A stretch of 64,000 nt of DNA from Solirubrobacter soli DSM 22325 (GTDB lineage Bacteria > Actinomycetota > Thermoleophilia > Solirubrobacterales > Solirubrobacteraceae): contig NZ_AUIK01000001.1 in assembly GCF_000423665.1 (NCBI RefSeq), forward strand, positions 859,941-923,940, given 5' to 3'. Both the position numbers and the translations under genes were made by a program. Below, in pieces: positions 17,245 to 26,438 of the stretch (position 1 is its first letter; each line of letters opens with the position of its first letter). A model generated the notes under the pieces. The model did no database searches. It was not told the DNA's origin and saw only the letters and a program-made list of their open reading frames with translations.

Positions 17245-17771
17245 GCTGCGAAGTCTGGGTACTCGGCGTCGCGCTGGGACATGATCCGTGGTGGCGCCGG
17301 CCACTGGATCCCGAACGCGCGATCGTCCCAGCGTACGCCTCGCGCCGCGTCGGGCACGTACGGCGTGGCGATCTGGTACAGGACCTCGCTGGCATCGGCC
17401 AGCGTCAGGAAGCCGTGCGCGCAGCCCTCCGGGATGTACAGCGCGAGGCCGTTCTCCGCGCTCAACTCGGTGCCGAACCAGCGCAGGTGCGACGGCGAGT
17501 CCGGCCGCAGGTCGACGACCGCGTCGAAGATCGCCCCGCGGGTGCAGCGCACGAGCTTGACCTCGCCGTGCGGCGCGGCCTGATAGTGCATTCCGCGAAG
17601 GGTCCCGGCGCGCGCGTTGAACGAGGTGCTGCACTGGTCGACGCGCACGTCGAGACCGCGCTCGGCGAACTGCGCGATGTCGAACGTGCGGGCGAACGAG
17701 CCGCGCTCGTCCTCGATCCGCTCGAGCTCGACGATCAGGACGCCGTCGACCGATGTGTCGCGAAAGCGCAC
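17241..17771 (-). CDS. dTDP-4-dehydrorhamnose 3,5-epimerase-like (RmlC family)
   Basis: A 176-residue cupin of the RmlC family. TLRGMHYQAAPHGEVKLVRC contains the catalytic His (about residue 62). DAVVDLRPDSP, LYIPEGCAHGFLTL and VLYQIATPYVPDAARGVRWD are the usual conserved blocks. The enzyme epimerises C3 and/or C5 of a nucleotide-linked 4-keto-6-deoxyhexose. No RmlA, RmlB or RmlD is visible in the window, while RfbF/RfbG are present, so the substrate may be CDP- rather than dTDP-linked. Translation is coupled to the next gene by a GTGA overlap. Confidence 0.85.
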   Translation of the reverse strand: MRFRDTSVDGVLIVELERIEDERGSFARTFDIAQFAERGLDVRVDQCSTSFNARAGTLRGMHYQAAPHGEVKLVRCTRGAIFDAVVDLRPDSPSHLRWFGTELSAENGLALYIPEGCAHGFLTLADASEVLYQIATPYVPDAARGVRWDDRAFGIQWPAPPRIMSQRDAEYPDFAA

Positions 17772-17800
17772 ACGCCCGAAGGTTAGAGAGGGGCCCCTAA

Positions 17801-17806
17801 TACGAT
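17801..17806 (+). promoter_or_regulatory. Candidate -10 box for a leaderless transcript
   Basis: TACGAT lies seven bases before the ATG at 17814, preceded by TAA to give an extended TAATACGAT. It supports ATG 17814 over ATG 17805, which falls inside the box. Confidence 0.5.
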
Positions 17807-17813
17807 GCAGCGC

Positions 17814-18770
17814 ATGGAGTCGCCGCGTCCGCGGGTGCATATCGGCCTGCCCACGTACAACCGCCGCGACCGGCTCGCGCGCGCCATCGAGTCGGTGCTG
17901 GCCCAGACGCACACCGACCTCGAGCTGATCATCTCCGACAACGCCTCGACCGACGGCACCGAGGAGCTCTGCCGCGAGGTCGCGGCCCGTGATCCTCGCG
18001 TCCGCTATGTGCGCCACGCGGCCAACCGCGGCTCGACCGAGAACTTCAACTTCCTCTTCGCGGAGCTGCGCGACGAGTACGTGATGGTGCTTGGCGACGA
18101 CGACTGGATCGACCCGGGGTACGTCGAGGCGTGCCTGGACGTGCTGCTCGCGCACCCCGACACCGCCGTCGTGGTCGGCCGCTCCAGTTACTACTCGGCC
18201 GACGGGAGCTATCACGACGAGCTCGCGGACCCGCCCGAGATGCTCGACGAGGACCCCGCGCAGCGGGTCCGCGACTACTACCGCGTCGAGCCCAAGGGGG
18301 AGACGTTCTACGGGCTCTGGCGAGGCGCCGCGCTGGCCGCCTCGGCGCCGATGCGCAACGAGCTCTACAACGACGGCGTCTTCGCCGCCACGCTCGTGTT
18401 CGAGGGCAAGCTGCGCGCGACGCGCGCGGTCGCCGTGCACCGCGCCCGCGGCGGGACCAGCGAGGACTGGCCGAAGCTGCTGCGCACGCTCGGCAAGCCG
18501 GCGATCCAGGCCCGGTTCCCGCAGCTGGTGATCTTCGTCAACGTCTTCAGCGACATCGCCTGGGGCCATCCCGCGTACCGGAAGCTGCCGCTCGCGCGGC
18601 GGGTGCGCCTGGCGTTCGACTGCGCGTGGATCACGTTCTCGTTCCGCGGCCTGGCGTTCAGCCTCTTCGGGCCGGCGATCGCGAACCTCGGCGCCCGCCC
18701 CGGGATGCGCTGGATGCCGCGGGCGCTGGCGTCCGCGCGCCGCCGCTGGGGCGTCGGGGAGCAGAGCTGA
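17814..18770 (+). CDS. Glycosyltransferase family 2 protein
   Basis: A 318-residue GT-A enzyme. PRVHIGLPTYNRRDRLARAI opens the domain. IISDNASTDGTEELCREVAA is the donor-binding block, and VMVLGDDDWIDPGYVEACLD carries the DDD metal-binding motif. NRGSTENFNFLF and a long C-terminal helical region follow. It belongs to the spore-coat SpsA / GT2_like group. The stop overlaps the next start (TGATG), so the following GT2-like gene is coupled. Donor and acceptor are unknown. Confidence 0.8.
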   Translation: MESPRPRVHIGLPTYNRRDRLARAIESVLAQTHTDLELIISDNASTDGTEELCREVAARDPRVRYVRHAANRGSTENFNFLFAELRDEYVMVLGDDDWIDPGYVEACLDVLLAHPDTAVVVGRSSYYSADGSYHDELADPPEMLDEDPAQRVRDYYRVEPKGETFYGLWRGAALAASAPMRNELYNDGVFAATLVFEGKLRATRAVAVHRARGGTSEDWPKLLRTLGKPAIQARFPQLVIFVNVFSDIAWGHPAYRKLPLARRVRLAFDCAWITFSFRGLAFSLFGPAIANLGARPGMRWMPRALASARRRWGVGEQS

Positions 18771-20056
18771 TGCAGCTCGCCGTCGTCGTCCCCACCCGCA
18801 ACCGCGCCGACATCGCGCCCGCCGCGGTGCGCTCCGCGCTCGACGACCCGCGGGTGCGCGTGGTCGTCTCCGACAACTCGACCGACCCGGAGCAGCTCGA
18901 GCGCCTGCGCGCGGCCTGCGAGGCGCTCGCCGACGAGCGCGTGCGCTACCTGCGCCCGCCGGAAGGCCTGCCGATGACGCCGCATTGGCAGTGGGCGCTG
19001 GACCGCGCGCTCGAGGACCCGGCGACGACCCACGTGCTCTACCTGAGCGATCGCCGCGCGCTGCGGCCGGGCGCGGTGGCCGAGGCGCTGGCGATCGCCG
19101 AGCGCCACCCCGCCACCGTGCTGACCTTCGGCGACGACGTGCTGATCAACGACGAGGAGACGCCGGTGCGGGTGGTGGAGCGGCGCTGGACGGGCCGGCT
19201 GCTGCGCGTCGACGCCGCCCACATGCTGCGGATCTCCGCGCGCGGCATGTCGCACGTCGCGCTGCCGCGGATGCTCAACGGCATCACCCCGCGCACCGTG
19301 CTCGACGACATCACGCAGGCCTACGGGAACGTCTTCGACTCGATCGCGCCCGACCACTGCTTCGGCTACCGCTGCCTGGACCGCGTCGACTCGATCCTGC
19401 ACCTGGACAAGGTCCTGGTCGTCCAGCGCGCGATGGGCCGCAGCAACGGCTACAGCCAGATGCGCGGGATCGTCAGCCCCGACAACGCCGACTTCATGCG
19501 CGAGCTGCGCGACCTGAAGATCAACCAGTACACGCCGGTGCCCGAGCTGCTGACGGTGACCAACGCCGGCTTCAACGAGTACGAGTACGTGCGCGGCGAG
19601 CGCGTGTCGCGCAAGCTGCCCGCACCGCCGCGCCACTTCTACCTCGGCGCCAACGCCCGCGACGTCGCGCTGCTGCAGGACCCCGCGCTGCGCGAGCGGA
19701 TGGAGGGCGTGCTGCGCGAGCACGGCTGGACGCCGCGGATGCGGGCGCGCTACACGCTCGCTCTCGCCGCGTCGGCCGCGGGCTACTACGGCCGCCACGT
19801 CGAGGCGCTCGTCGCACGGCTGCGCAGCGCCCCGCCCACGGTCGTGGAGTTCGGCGACGCCGAGCTGGCGCTCGCCTACGCGCTCGAGCACCCCGGCGAG
19901 CCGAGCGCCGAGGCCGACCACCTCTGGCCGCTGCTGTCGCGCCCGGGGTCCGCGCACCGCGTCCCGGGCTACGGACCTACGGCAGGACCCGCAGCTCCGG
20001 CGTCCGCACCACGAACCGGCCGCCCCAGTCGCGAATCGACGCCAGCTGGCCCATGA
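18770..20056 (+). CDS. GT2-like glycosyltransferase
   Basis: A 428-residue protein. LAVVVPTRNRADIAPAAVRS and RVVVSDNSTDPEQLERLRAA are GT2 signatures. The metal-binding position reads LYLSDRRALRPG, where SDR replaces a canonical DxD, so metal use may be altered. The second half (about 170-428) has no motif I recognise and contains repeated aromatic and basic residues. The gene overlaps its upstream partner by one base (TGATG) and its last 80 bases overlap the convergent C-methyltransferase gene. The two GT2 genes probably act together. Confidence 0.7.
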   Translation: MQLAVVVPTRNRADIAPAAVRSALDDPRVRVVVSDNSTDPEQLERLRAACEALADERVRYLRPPEGLPMTPHWQWALDRALEDPATTHVLYLSDRRALRPGAVAEALAIAERHPATVLTFGDDVLINDEETPVRVVERRWTGRLLRVDAAHMLRISARGMSHVALPRMLNGITPRTVLDDITQAYGNVFDSIAPDHCFGYRCLDRVDSILHLDKVLVVQRAMGRSNGYSQMRGIVSPDNADFMRELRDLKINQYTPVPELLTVTNAGFNEYEYVRGERVSRKLPAPPRHFYLGANARDVALLQDPALRERMEGVLREHGWTPRMRARYTLALAASAAGYYGRHVEALVARLRSAPPTVVEFGDAELALAYALEHPGEPSAEADHLWPLLSRPGSAHRVPGYGPTAGPAAPASAPRTGRPSRESTPAGP

Positions 20057-21212
20057 TCTCGTCCTTCAGGTTCCACGGGAGGATGAAGACGAGGTCCGGG
20101 CGCGTCTCGGCGATCGCGTCGGGTGAGCGGATCGGGATGTGCGTCCCGGGCAGCAGGTTCCCCTGCTTGTGCGGGTTCAGGTCGGCCGTGTAGTCGACGA
20201 AGTCCGGGCCGATGCCGCAGTAGTTGAGCAGCGTGTTGCCCTTGGCGGGCGCGCCGTAGCCGACGATCGTCTTGCCCGCACGCTTGAGCTCGATCAACAT
20301 CGACAGGATCTGCCGCTTGTCCTCGACCACGCGCTTGCCGTAGTCGAGGTAGGTCTGCAGGTCGAGGTAGCCCGCGTCCTGCTCGCGGGCGAGGAGATCC
20401 GCGGCCCGGTCGGTCCGCGTCTTGGCGGCATCGTCGTCGTGGCAGCCGTAGATGCGCAGCGAGCCGCCGTGCGTCGGCAGCTCCTCGACGTCGAACAGCC
20501 GCAGCCCGTGAGCGGCGAAGACCTTGCTGACCGTCGAGAACGAGAAGTACGAGAAGTGCTCGTGGTAGATCGTGTCCCACTGGTTCTCGTCCACCAGGCG
20601 CATCAGGTGCGGGAACTCCATCGTGATCACGCCGCCGGGCTTGAGCAGCACCTTCATGCCGCCGACGAAGTCGTTGAGGTCCGGGACGTGGGCGAGCACG
20701 TTGTTGCCGAGCAGCAGGTCCGCCCCGCCGCCGTCGGCGAGCACCTCGCGGGCGGTCTCGACGCCGAAGAAGCGCACCAGCGTGTTGACGCCCTTCTCCT
20801 CGGCCGCGACCGCGACGTTCGCCGCCGGCTCGATCCCGAGCACCGGGATGCCGGCCTGGACGAAGTACTGCAACAGGTAGCCGTCGTTGGACGCCAGCTC
20901 GATCACGCGGCTGTCGCCGTCGAGCTGCCAGCGCTCGGTCATCGCCTCGACGTAGCGCCGCGAGTGCTCCAGCCACGACGACGAGTACGACGAGAAGTAC
21001 AGGTAGTCGCCGAAGATGTGCTCGGGCGACTCGAACTCGCCGAGCTGCACGAGGAAGCACTGCGAGCAGACGTAGGTGTGCAGCGGGTAGAACCGCTCCA
21101 TCGCGTTGGCGTGGTCCGCCGGCACGTAGGAGTTGGCCAGCGGGGACATGCCGAGGTCTGCGAACGTGTGCTCGACGGGAGCCGCGCAGAAGCGGCAGGT
21201 CAACGTGGTCAT
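19977..21212 (-). CDS. Nucleotide-sugar C-methyltransferase (NovU/TylC3-like)
   Basis: A 411-residue protein with the three-part layout of sugar C-methyltransferases. The N-terminal zinc-binding segment is CRFC ... CSQC (about residues 6-9 and 49-52). The SAM domain contains VIELASNDGYLLQYF. The C-terminal domain contains KTIVGYGAPAKGNTLLNYCG, typical of the family. HEHFSYFSFSTV matches the catalytic His-rich block of TylC3-type enzymes. These enzymes add a methyl to C3 of a 4-keto-6-deoxyhexose nucleotide. Its ATG overlaps the RfbG stop by four bases, so the substrate is probably the RfbG product, which would yield a branched CDP-deoxysugar. Confidence 0.85.
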   Translation of the reverse strand: MTTLTCRFCAAPVEHTFADLGMSPLANSYVPADHANAMERFYPLHTYVCSQCFLVQLGEFESPEHIFGDYLYFSSYSSSWLEHSRRYVEAMTERWQLDGDSRVIELASNDGYLLQYFVQAGIPVLGIEPAANVAVAAEEKGVNTLVRFFGVETAREVLADGGGADLLLGNNVLAHVPDLNDFVGGMKVLLKPGGVITMEFPHLMRLVDENQWDTIYHEHFSYFSFSTVSKVFAAHGLRLFDVEELPTHGGSLRIYGCHDDDAAKTRTDRAADLLAREQDAGYLDLQTYLDYGKRVVEDKRQILSMLIELKRAGKTIVGYGAPAKGNTLLNYCGIGPDFVDYTADLNPHKQGNLLPGTHIPIRSPDAIAETRPDLVFILPWNLKDEIMGQLASIRDWGGRFVVRTPELRVLP

Positions 21213-22252
21213 CGGGCGGCCAGGGTATTGAAGGCCTGCAACTGCGCCAGCGTGGTGACGCGCATGTCGTCACCGTCACGCAGCGCCGAGTACCACTCGA
21301 CGACGGCCGCGAGCGTGCGTTCCAGGTCCCAGCGCGGCGTCCAGCCGAGCCGCGCCCGCGCACGGCTGGAGTCGACCTTCAGATAGCGCGCCTCGTGCGG
21401 GTGCTCGCCGGTGTCGTGGTTCCAGCTCAGGCCGCCGGGCCAGAGGGCGTCGAGGCGCTCGACGATCCAGCTCACCGGCCGCGCCTCGCCGTCGGCGGGC
21501 CCGAAGTTCCAGGCCGTCGCGGCGCTCTCGTCCTCCCACAGCGCCTGCGCCAGCACGAGGTAGCCGCTGAGCGGGTTGAGCACGTGCTGCCACGGCCGCG
21601 TCGCGCCCGGGTTGCGGATCTCGACCGGCTCGCCGGCGACGGCCGCGCGCATCACGTCGGGGATCAGCCGGTCCGCGCCCCAGTCGCCGCCGCCGATCAC
21701 GTTCCCCGCCCGCGCGGACGCGAGCCGCAGTCCGTACGAGCGCCGGTACGCGCTCGTCACCAGCTCCGCCGCGCCCTTGGAGCTCGAGTACGGGTCGTGG
21801 CCGCCCATCGGCTCGTCCTCGCGGTACGCCCACTCCCACTCGCGGTTCTCGTAGCACTTGTCGGAGGTGACGTTGACGACAGCGCGGCTGCCCGCCGCGC
21901 GCGCCGCCTCGAGCACGTTGACGGTGCCCATGACGTTGACCTCGTAGGTCTCGCGCGGCTCGTCGAACGAGCGGCGGACGATCGGCTGCGCGGCGAGGTG
22001 CAGGACGATCTCGGCGCCGGCGGCGGCACCTTGCAGCGTCTCGAAGTCGCGCACGTCGCCGCGGACGTCGCGGACGTCCTCACCCACCCGCGCGAGCTCG
22101 AACAGCGACGGCTCGGTCGGCACCTCGTCGGAATAGCCGGTGACCTCGGCGCCCATCGACGCCAGCCACAGCGACAGCCACGCGCCCTTGAAGCCCGTGT
22201 GGCCGGTCAGCAGGACGCGCTTGCCGCGCCAGAAGCCGGGATCTACGTCCAC
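21209..22252 (-). CDS. rfbG: CDP-glucose 4,6-dehydratase
   Basis: A 347-residue extended [23 protein letters not shown] is the diagnostic RfbG N-terminus (TGHTGFKG about 16-23). [20 protein letters not shown] and [13 protein letters not shown] supply the catalytic Thr/Asp-Lys and Tyr/Lys, and [20 protein letters not shown] is another family block. It converts CDP-glucose to CDP-4-keto-6-deoxyglucose. The start is GTG 22252, overlapping the end of rfbF; a GTG three codons upstream is possible. rfbF-rfbG-C-methyltransferase form one overlapping operon. Confidence 0.92.
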   Translation of the reverse strand: MDVDPGFWRGKRVLLTGHTGFKGAWLSLWLASMGAEVTGYSDEVPTEPSLFELARVGEDVRDVRGDVRDFETLQGAAAGAEIVLHLAAQPIVRRSFDEPRETYEVNVMGTVNVLEAARAAGSRAVVNVTSDKCYENREWEWAYREDEPMGGHDPYSSSKGAAELVTSAYRRSYGLRLASARAGNVIGGGDWGADRLIPDVMRAAVAGEPVEIRNPGATRPWQHVLNPLSGYLVLAQALWEDESAATAWNFGPADGEARPVSWIVERLDALWPGGLSWNHDTGEHPHEARYLKVDSSRARARLGWTPRWDLERTLAAVVEWYSALRDGDDMRVTTLAQLQAFNTLAAR

Positions 22253-23016
22253 ACGCGCCACGGCGGCTTGCCCGAGTCCCACATGGCCTGCAGCTGCAGC
22301 AGCTCGCGGCGGGTGTCCATCGGCTGCCAGAAGCCGTCGTGGCGGTACAGCGAGAGCTCGCCGTCGCGGGCGAGGCCCTCGAGCGGCTCGCGCTCCCACA
22401 CGAGCTGGTCGTCGTCGGTGAGGTAGTCGCGCACCTTCGGCGAGAGCACGAAGAAGCCGCCGTTGATCCACCCGCCGTCGCCGTGGGGCTTCTCGGCGAA
22501 GCCCGTGACCCGCTCGCCCTCGGACTCGATCGCGCCGAAGCGCCCGGGCGGCTGCACCGCGGTCACGGTCGCGACCGTCCCCTTCTCACGATGGAACGCG
22601 ACCAGCTTGGAGACGTCCACGTCGGCCACGCCGTCGCCGTAGGTGAAGCAGAAGTCCTCGTCGCCGACGTAGTCCAGGACGCGGCGCAGGCGCGCGCCGG
22701 TCATCGCCGCCTCGCCGGTGTCCACGAGCGTGACCTTCCACGGCTCCGCGGTCTGCCGGTGCACCTCGACCGAGTTCGACGCGAGGTCGAACGTCACGTC
22801 GCAGGAATGCAGGAAGTAGTTCGCGAAGAACTCCTTGATCACGTAGCCGCGGTACCCGAGGCAGACCACGAACTCATCGATCCCGTGCGCGGAATAGATC
22901 TTCATGATGTGCCAGAGGATCGGCCGTCCGCCGATCTGGATCATCGGCTTCGGGCGGGTCTCGGTCTCCTCACTGATGCGGGATCCAAGCCCTCCGGCGA
23001 GGATGACTGCTTTCAT
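22243..23016 (-). CDS. rfbF: Glucose-1-phosphate cytidylyltransferase
   Basis: A 257-residue nucleotidyltransferase. [20 protein letters not shown] followed by [20 protein letters not shown] is the RfbF signature (the usual LGTR is LGSR here). [17 protein letters not shown] supplies the metal-binding Asp, and PPGRFGAIE and [17 protein letters not shown] are further family blocks. It makes CDP-glucose from CTP and glucose-1-phosphate, the first step of the CDP-deoxysugar branch. It heads the rfbF-rfbG-methyltransferase operon. A GCGAAA / TTTCGC inverted repeat in the 65 bp divergent spacer could be a control site. Confidence 0.92.
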   Translation of the reverse strand: MKAVILAGGLGSRISEETETRPKPMIQIGGRPILWHIMKIYSAHGIDEFVVCLGYRGYVIKEFFANYFLHSCDVTFDLASNSVEVHRQTAEPWKVTLVDTGEAAMTGARLRRVLDYVGDEDFCFTYGDGVADVDVSKLVAFHREKGTVATVTAVQPPGRFGAIESEGERVTGFAEKPHGDGGWINGGFFVLSPKVRDYLTDDDQLVWEREPLEGLARDGELSLYRHDGFWQPMDTRRELLQLQAMWDSGKPPWRVWT

Positions 23017-23081
23017 GACGGCGGCACGCTAGCGAAATTCGATACCGCGACTTTTCGCATGCGCACCCGTTGAGAGAGTCG

Positions 23082-23891
23082 ATGAAGGCCGGCACCAGCC
23101 AACTGATCACCCCCGTCGCCCCGCCGCCCGCGGTGTCGACCGAGCCCGTGCTCGGCGTCCCGCTCGCGATCACGGACTACGAGGCGACGCTCGACTGGAT
23201 CGACGCGGCGGTGGCCGCCGAGCACCGCGGCTACGTGTGCGTGGCCGCCGTGCACACCGTGATGGCCTGCCAGGAGGATCCGGCGCTCAGCGCCGCGGTC
23301 CAGGGCGCCGACTTCACCGTCCCGGACGGCCAGCCGCTCGTGTGGGCGCTGCGGGCGCTCGGGCACCCGCTCGACGACCGCGTGTACGGGCCGGAGCTGA
23401 TGGACCGCGCCTGCGCACGGGCGGCCAGGACCGGCCAGCGCTTCTTCCTCTACGGCGGCCGCAACCAGGGCGCGCTCGTCGAGCTGACACGGATGCTGCG
23501 CCTGCGCCACCCGGGCCTGAAGATCGTCGGCGGCTACGCGCCGCCGTTCCGCGAGCTGACCGACGCCGAGGACGAGGCGGTCTCGCTCGAGATCAAGCGC
23601 TCAGGCGCGGACGTCGTGTGGGTCGGCATCGGCGTGCCCAAGCAGGAGAAGTGGATGGCGCGGATGCGCGACCGGTTGGACGTCCCGGTCCTGATCGGCG
23701 TCGGCGCCGCGTTCGACTTCCACGCCGGGATCATCCCCCAGGCTCCGCCGGTGATGCAGCGTTTCGGCCTCGAATGGCTCTACCGGCTGCGCCAGGAGCC
23801 ACGCCGCCTGTGGCGCCGGTACCTGACGTACAACCCGCGGTTCGTGCTGGGGTTCGCGCGCCAATACGTGCGCGGACGCGGCGCACGCTGA
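23082..23891 (+). CDS. WecG/TagA/CpsF family glycosyltransferase (GT26)
   Basis: A 269-residue GT26 protein. Typical blocks are VCVAAVHTVMACQEDPALSA, TVPDGQPLVWALRALGHPL, RFFLYGGRNQGALVELTRML and VVWVGIGVPKQEKWMARMRD, the last being the GxPxQExW family signature. GVGAAFDFHAG and LEWLYRLRQEPRRLWRRY complete the family pattern. Members transfer ManNAc, ManNAcA or glucose to undecaprenyl-PP-GlcNAc or similar. I chose ATG 23082; a TTG at 23070 is an alternative. With UDP-HexNAc dehydrogenases further downstream, a ManNAcA-type donor is plausible. Confidence 0.88.
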   Translation: MKAGTSQLITPVAPPPAVSTEPVLGVPLAITDYEATLDWIDAAVAAEHRGYVCVAAVHTVMACQEDPALSAAVQGADFTVPDGQPLVWALRALGHPLDDRVYGPELMDRACARAARTGQRFFLYGGRNQGALVELTRMLRLRHPGLKIVGGYAPPFRELTDAEDEAVSLEIKRSGADVVWVGIGVPKQEKWMARMRDRLDVPVLIGVGAAFDFHAGIIPQAPPVMQRFGLEWLYRLRQEPRRLWRRYLTYNPRFVLGFARQYVRGRGAR

Positions 23892-23918
23892 CGCGGGGCG
23901 CGCTACTTTCGGAAGGAG

Positions 23919-25175
23919 ATGCGACGGACCGCATGCCTGCTGTTCGCGGTCGCCCTGCTGTTCGGCACGGCCGGAGCCGGGGCGGCGCGCGCTGACGTGT
24001 TCGACGACAACCCCGCGACCGCGTCGCGTGGGCCGGGTGAGGCGTACGTGTTCGTGCGTGCCGCCAACGGCGAGATCTACGCGCGGCATCGCATCGACGG
24101 CGGCTGGAGCAGCTGGGAGTCGATCGGCGGCAACACGACCTCCGGCCCCGCCGCGGTCGCGTTCGACGGGACGATCCAGGTGTTCGCCCGCGGCGCGGAC
24201 GGCGCGGTCTGGCAGACGTCGATGAACACGGACAGCACCTGGCGGGCGTGGAACTCGCTCGGCGGCTACACGACGTCGGCGCCGGGGGCCACAGTCCGCC
24301 GCGGCAACGGCTACCTCGACCTCGTCGCGCGCGGCGGCGACAGCCAGATGTGGCAGCAGTCGTTCGTCCCCGGCCGCGGCTGGTCGGGCTTCGCGCCGAT
24401 CGGGGGGAACCTGACGAGCGCGCCCTCGGTCAACTCGCAGGCGCCCGAGCTCTTGAACATCTGGGCGCGCGGGACCGACGGAGCGATGTACCAGAAGTCG
24501 TGGAACGGCTCGGCGTGGATCGACTGGGGCACGCTCGGCGGCGGGATCTTCGGCGCCCCGACCTCGATCTCGCGTTCGGAGAACGTGATCAACGTGTACG
24601 TGCGCGGAAGCGGCGACGCGACCTACCAGCGCAGCTGGGGCCCGTCCGGCTGGTCGGAGTGGTTCCTGCTCGACGCGGGTGCGATCTCGAGCTCCCCGGC
24701 CGCCGGCTCGGACGCCGGCAACCGCGAGTACCTGTTCGCCCGCCGCGGGAGCGACCACCTGCTCTACAAGGAGTGGGTCTCGGGCACGTGGACCGCGTGG
24801 AACGACCTCGGCGCGATCGCGCTGCCGCCACCGCCTCCGCCCCCGCCGCCGGCCAGCGCGCCGCTGCCCGACGGGCGCATCAACCTCCTCGCGGGCGTGG
24901 GCTGCACGCCCGTGGGCGGCAAGCTGCGCGTCAGCGTCTCGGTCAAGAAGCCGAAGGGCAAGAGCAAGCCGCGGGTGACGAAGATCGTGTTCTTCACCAA
25001 GGGCAAGGGGCGGGCGGTGCGCGTGGACCACAAGGCACCCTTCCAGGTGCACATCCCGATCAACGAGCGGGCCGGCGCCACGGGCCGTGTCTACGCCCGC
25101 GTGTACTACAAGCGCACCGCGCGTGGCAAGACCTCTCGCAAGGTCGTTTCCAGGCGCTACAAGGTCTGCCGCTAG
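23919..25175 (+). CDS. Secreted PLL-like beta-propeller lectin-type protein
   Basis: A 418-residue exported protein with signal peptide MRRTACLLFAVALLFG... and probable cleavage after ARA near residue 26. Residues 40-300 hold about six repeats of ~48 residues with W-x-x-W and G-x-x-T/S-A motifs, such as VFARGADGAVWQTSMN, AWNSLGGYTTSAPGA and LNIWARGTDGAMYQKSWNGS. This matches the PLL (fucose-binding lectin) propeller pattern. A poly-proline linker (nine Pro) then leads to a ~100-residue basic domain rich in Lys/Arg with beta-strand character. A strong GGAAGGAG lies directly before the ATG. It may bind the secreted polysaccharide; that is inference. Confidence 0.75.
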   Translation: MRRTACLLFAVALLFGTAGAGAARADVFDDNPATASRGPGEAYVFVRAANGEIYARHRIDGGWSSWESIGGNTTSGPAAVAFDGTIQVFARGADGAVWQTSMNTDSTWRAWNSLGGYTTSAPGATVRRGNGYLDLVARGGDSQMWQQSFVPGRGWSGFAPIGGNLTSAPSVNSQAPELLNIWARGTDGAMYQKSWNGSAWIDWGTLGGGIFGAPTSISRSENVINVYVRGSGDATYQRSWGPSGWSEWFLLDAGAISSSPAAGSDAGNREYLFARRGSDHLLYKEWVSGTWTAWNDLGAIALPPPPPPPPPASAPLPDGRINLLAGVGCTPVGGKLRVSVSVKKPKGKSKPRVTKIVFFTKGKGRAVRVDHKAPFQVHIPINERAGATGRVYARVYYKRTARGKTSRKVVSRRYKVCR

Positions 25176-25190
25176 CCTCCTAGCCTCCCT

Positions 25191-26438
25191 ATGCCCTCCT
25201 ACGACGTCTGTGTCATCGGACTCGGCCGCATCGGCCTGCCCCTGGCCCTGAGCTTCGCCGACGCGGGCTTGTCGGTCCTCGGTGTCGACAACGACACCAA
25301 GCGCCTCGACACGCTCCGCGAGCGCCGGATGCCGTTCAAGGAGCCGGGCACCGACGAGCTGCTCGCCCGCGTCGACCTCGATCTCTCGCCGCGCGCCGCC
25401 GACGCCGCGCAGGCCGACGCGATCGTGCTCACACTCGGCACGCCGGCGATGTCGCACATCGAGATCGACATCGGCGCGATCCGCGCGGTGCTCGACGACC
25501 TGCTCCCGCTGGTGCGCCCCGAGCAGCTGATCGTGCTGCGCTCCACCGTCGCCCCCGGAACGACCGAGTTCGTCGCCGGCTACCTCGAGAAGCACCGCGG
25601 GTTCCGCGTCGGCGAGGACCTCTACGTCGCGCACGTGCCTGAGCGGATCGCCGCCGACCGCTTCATGGAGGAGATCTCGACGCTGCCGTGCATCATCGGC
25701 GGCATCGGCGAGGCGAGCGGCGAGCGCGCGGCGAAGCTCTTCGAGCCGCTCGGCGCCCCGATCGTCCAGACGACGCCGGTGCAGGCCGAGCTGGCGAAGA
25801 TCTGGACCAACATCCTGCGCTACGCGACGTTCGCGCTGCCGAACCTGCTGATGATGGACTGCGAGCGCTACGGCGCGAACGTCTTCGACGTCATCGAGCT
25901 GATCAACCGCGACTACCCGCGCGGCGGCATGAAGGCGCCGGGCTTCACCGCCGGGACGTGCCTGCGCAAGGACTTCGCGTTCTCGGAGGAGCGGTCGAGC
26001 GCGCCGGGCATGCTGCTGGCCGTCTCGCGCGTGCACGAGACCGTGCCGCTGTTCCTCGTCGACGGCGTCAAGCGCCGGCTCGGCGGGTCGCTGCGCGAGC
26101 GCCGCGTCGCCGTGCTCGGCCTGGCCTTCAAGTCCGACACCGACGACGAGCGCGACTCGCTCTCGCACAAGCTGATCCGGCTGCTCGACCGTGAGCTCGC
26201 CGACGTGACGGTGCACGACCCGGTCGTGGCGACGCCGACGTCGAGCTTCGAGGAGGCCGTGACCGGTGCCGACGTCGTGATCGTGGCGACCAACCACAGC
26301 GAGTACTCGACGCCCGAGTCGCTGCGCACGATCGCCGAGCTGGCCGGCCGCGACTGCCTCGTGGTCGACCCCTGGAACGCGCTGGGCACGTCCCAGGTGT
26401 TCGCGTACGTCGCCGAGGTGGCGGCGCTCCGCGCATGA
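25191..26438 (+). CDS. Nucleotide-sugar dehydrogenase (UDP-ManNAc/UDP-GalNAc dehydrogenase-like)
   Basis: A 415-residue enzyme of the UDP-glucose/GDP-mannose dehydrogenase superfamily. CVIGLGRIGLPLALSFADAG binds NAD. Later blocks are LRSTVAPGTTEF, HVPERIAADRFMEEI and AKIWTNILRYATFALPN. GFTAGTCLRKDF contains the catalytic Cys (about 257) in a variant of the family's GGxCLxKD motif. Such enzymes oxidise C6 of UDP-hexoses twice to give uronic acids. The HVPERIAADR stretch (rather than SPERVxPG) sets it apart from the second dehydrogenase at 29269, so the two probably use different sugars. It overlaps the next gene by four bases. Confidence 0.82.
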   Translation: MPSYDVCVIGLGRIGLPLALSFADAGLSVLGVDNDTKRLDTLRERRMPFKEPGTDELLARVDLDLSPRAADAAQADAIVLTLGTPAMSHIEIDIGAIRAVLDDLLPLVRPEQLIVLRSTVAPGTTEFVAGYLEKHRGFRVGEDLYVAHVPERIAADRFMEEISTLPCIIGGIGEASGERAAKLFEPLGAPIVQTTPVQAELAKIWTNILRYATFALPNLLMMDCERYGANVFDVIELINRDYPRGGMKAPGFTAGTCLRKDFAFSEERSSAPGMLLAVSRVHETVPLFLVDGVKRRLGGSLRERRVAVLGLAFKSDTDDERDSLSHKLIRLLDRELADVTVHDPVVATPTSSFEEAVTGADVVIVATNHSEYSTPESLRTIAELAGRDCLVVDPWNALGTSQVFAYVAEVAALRA

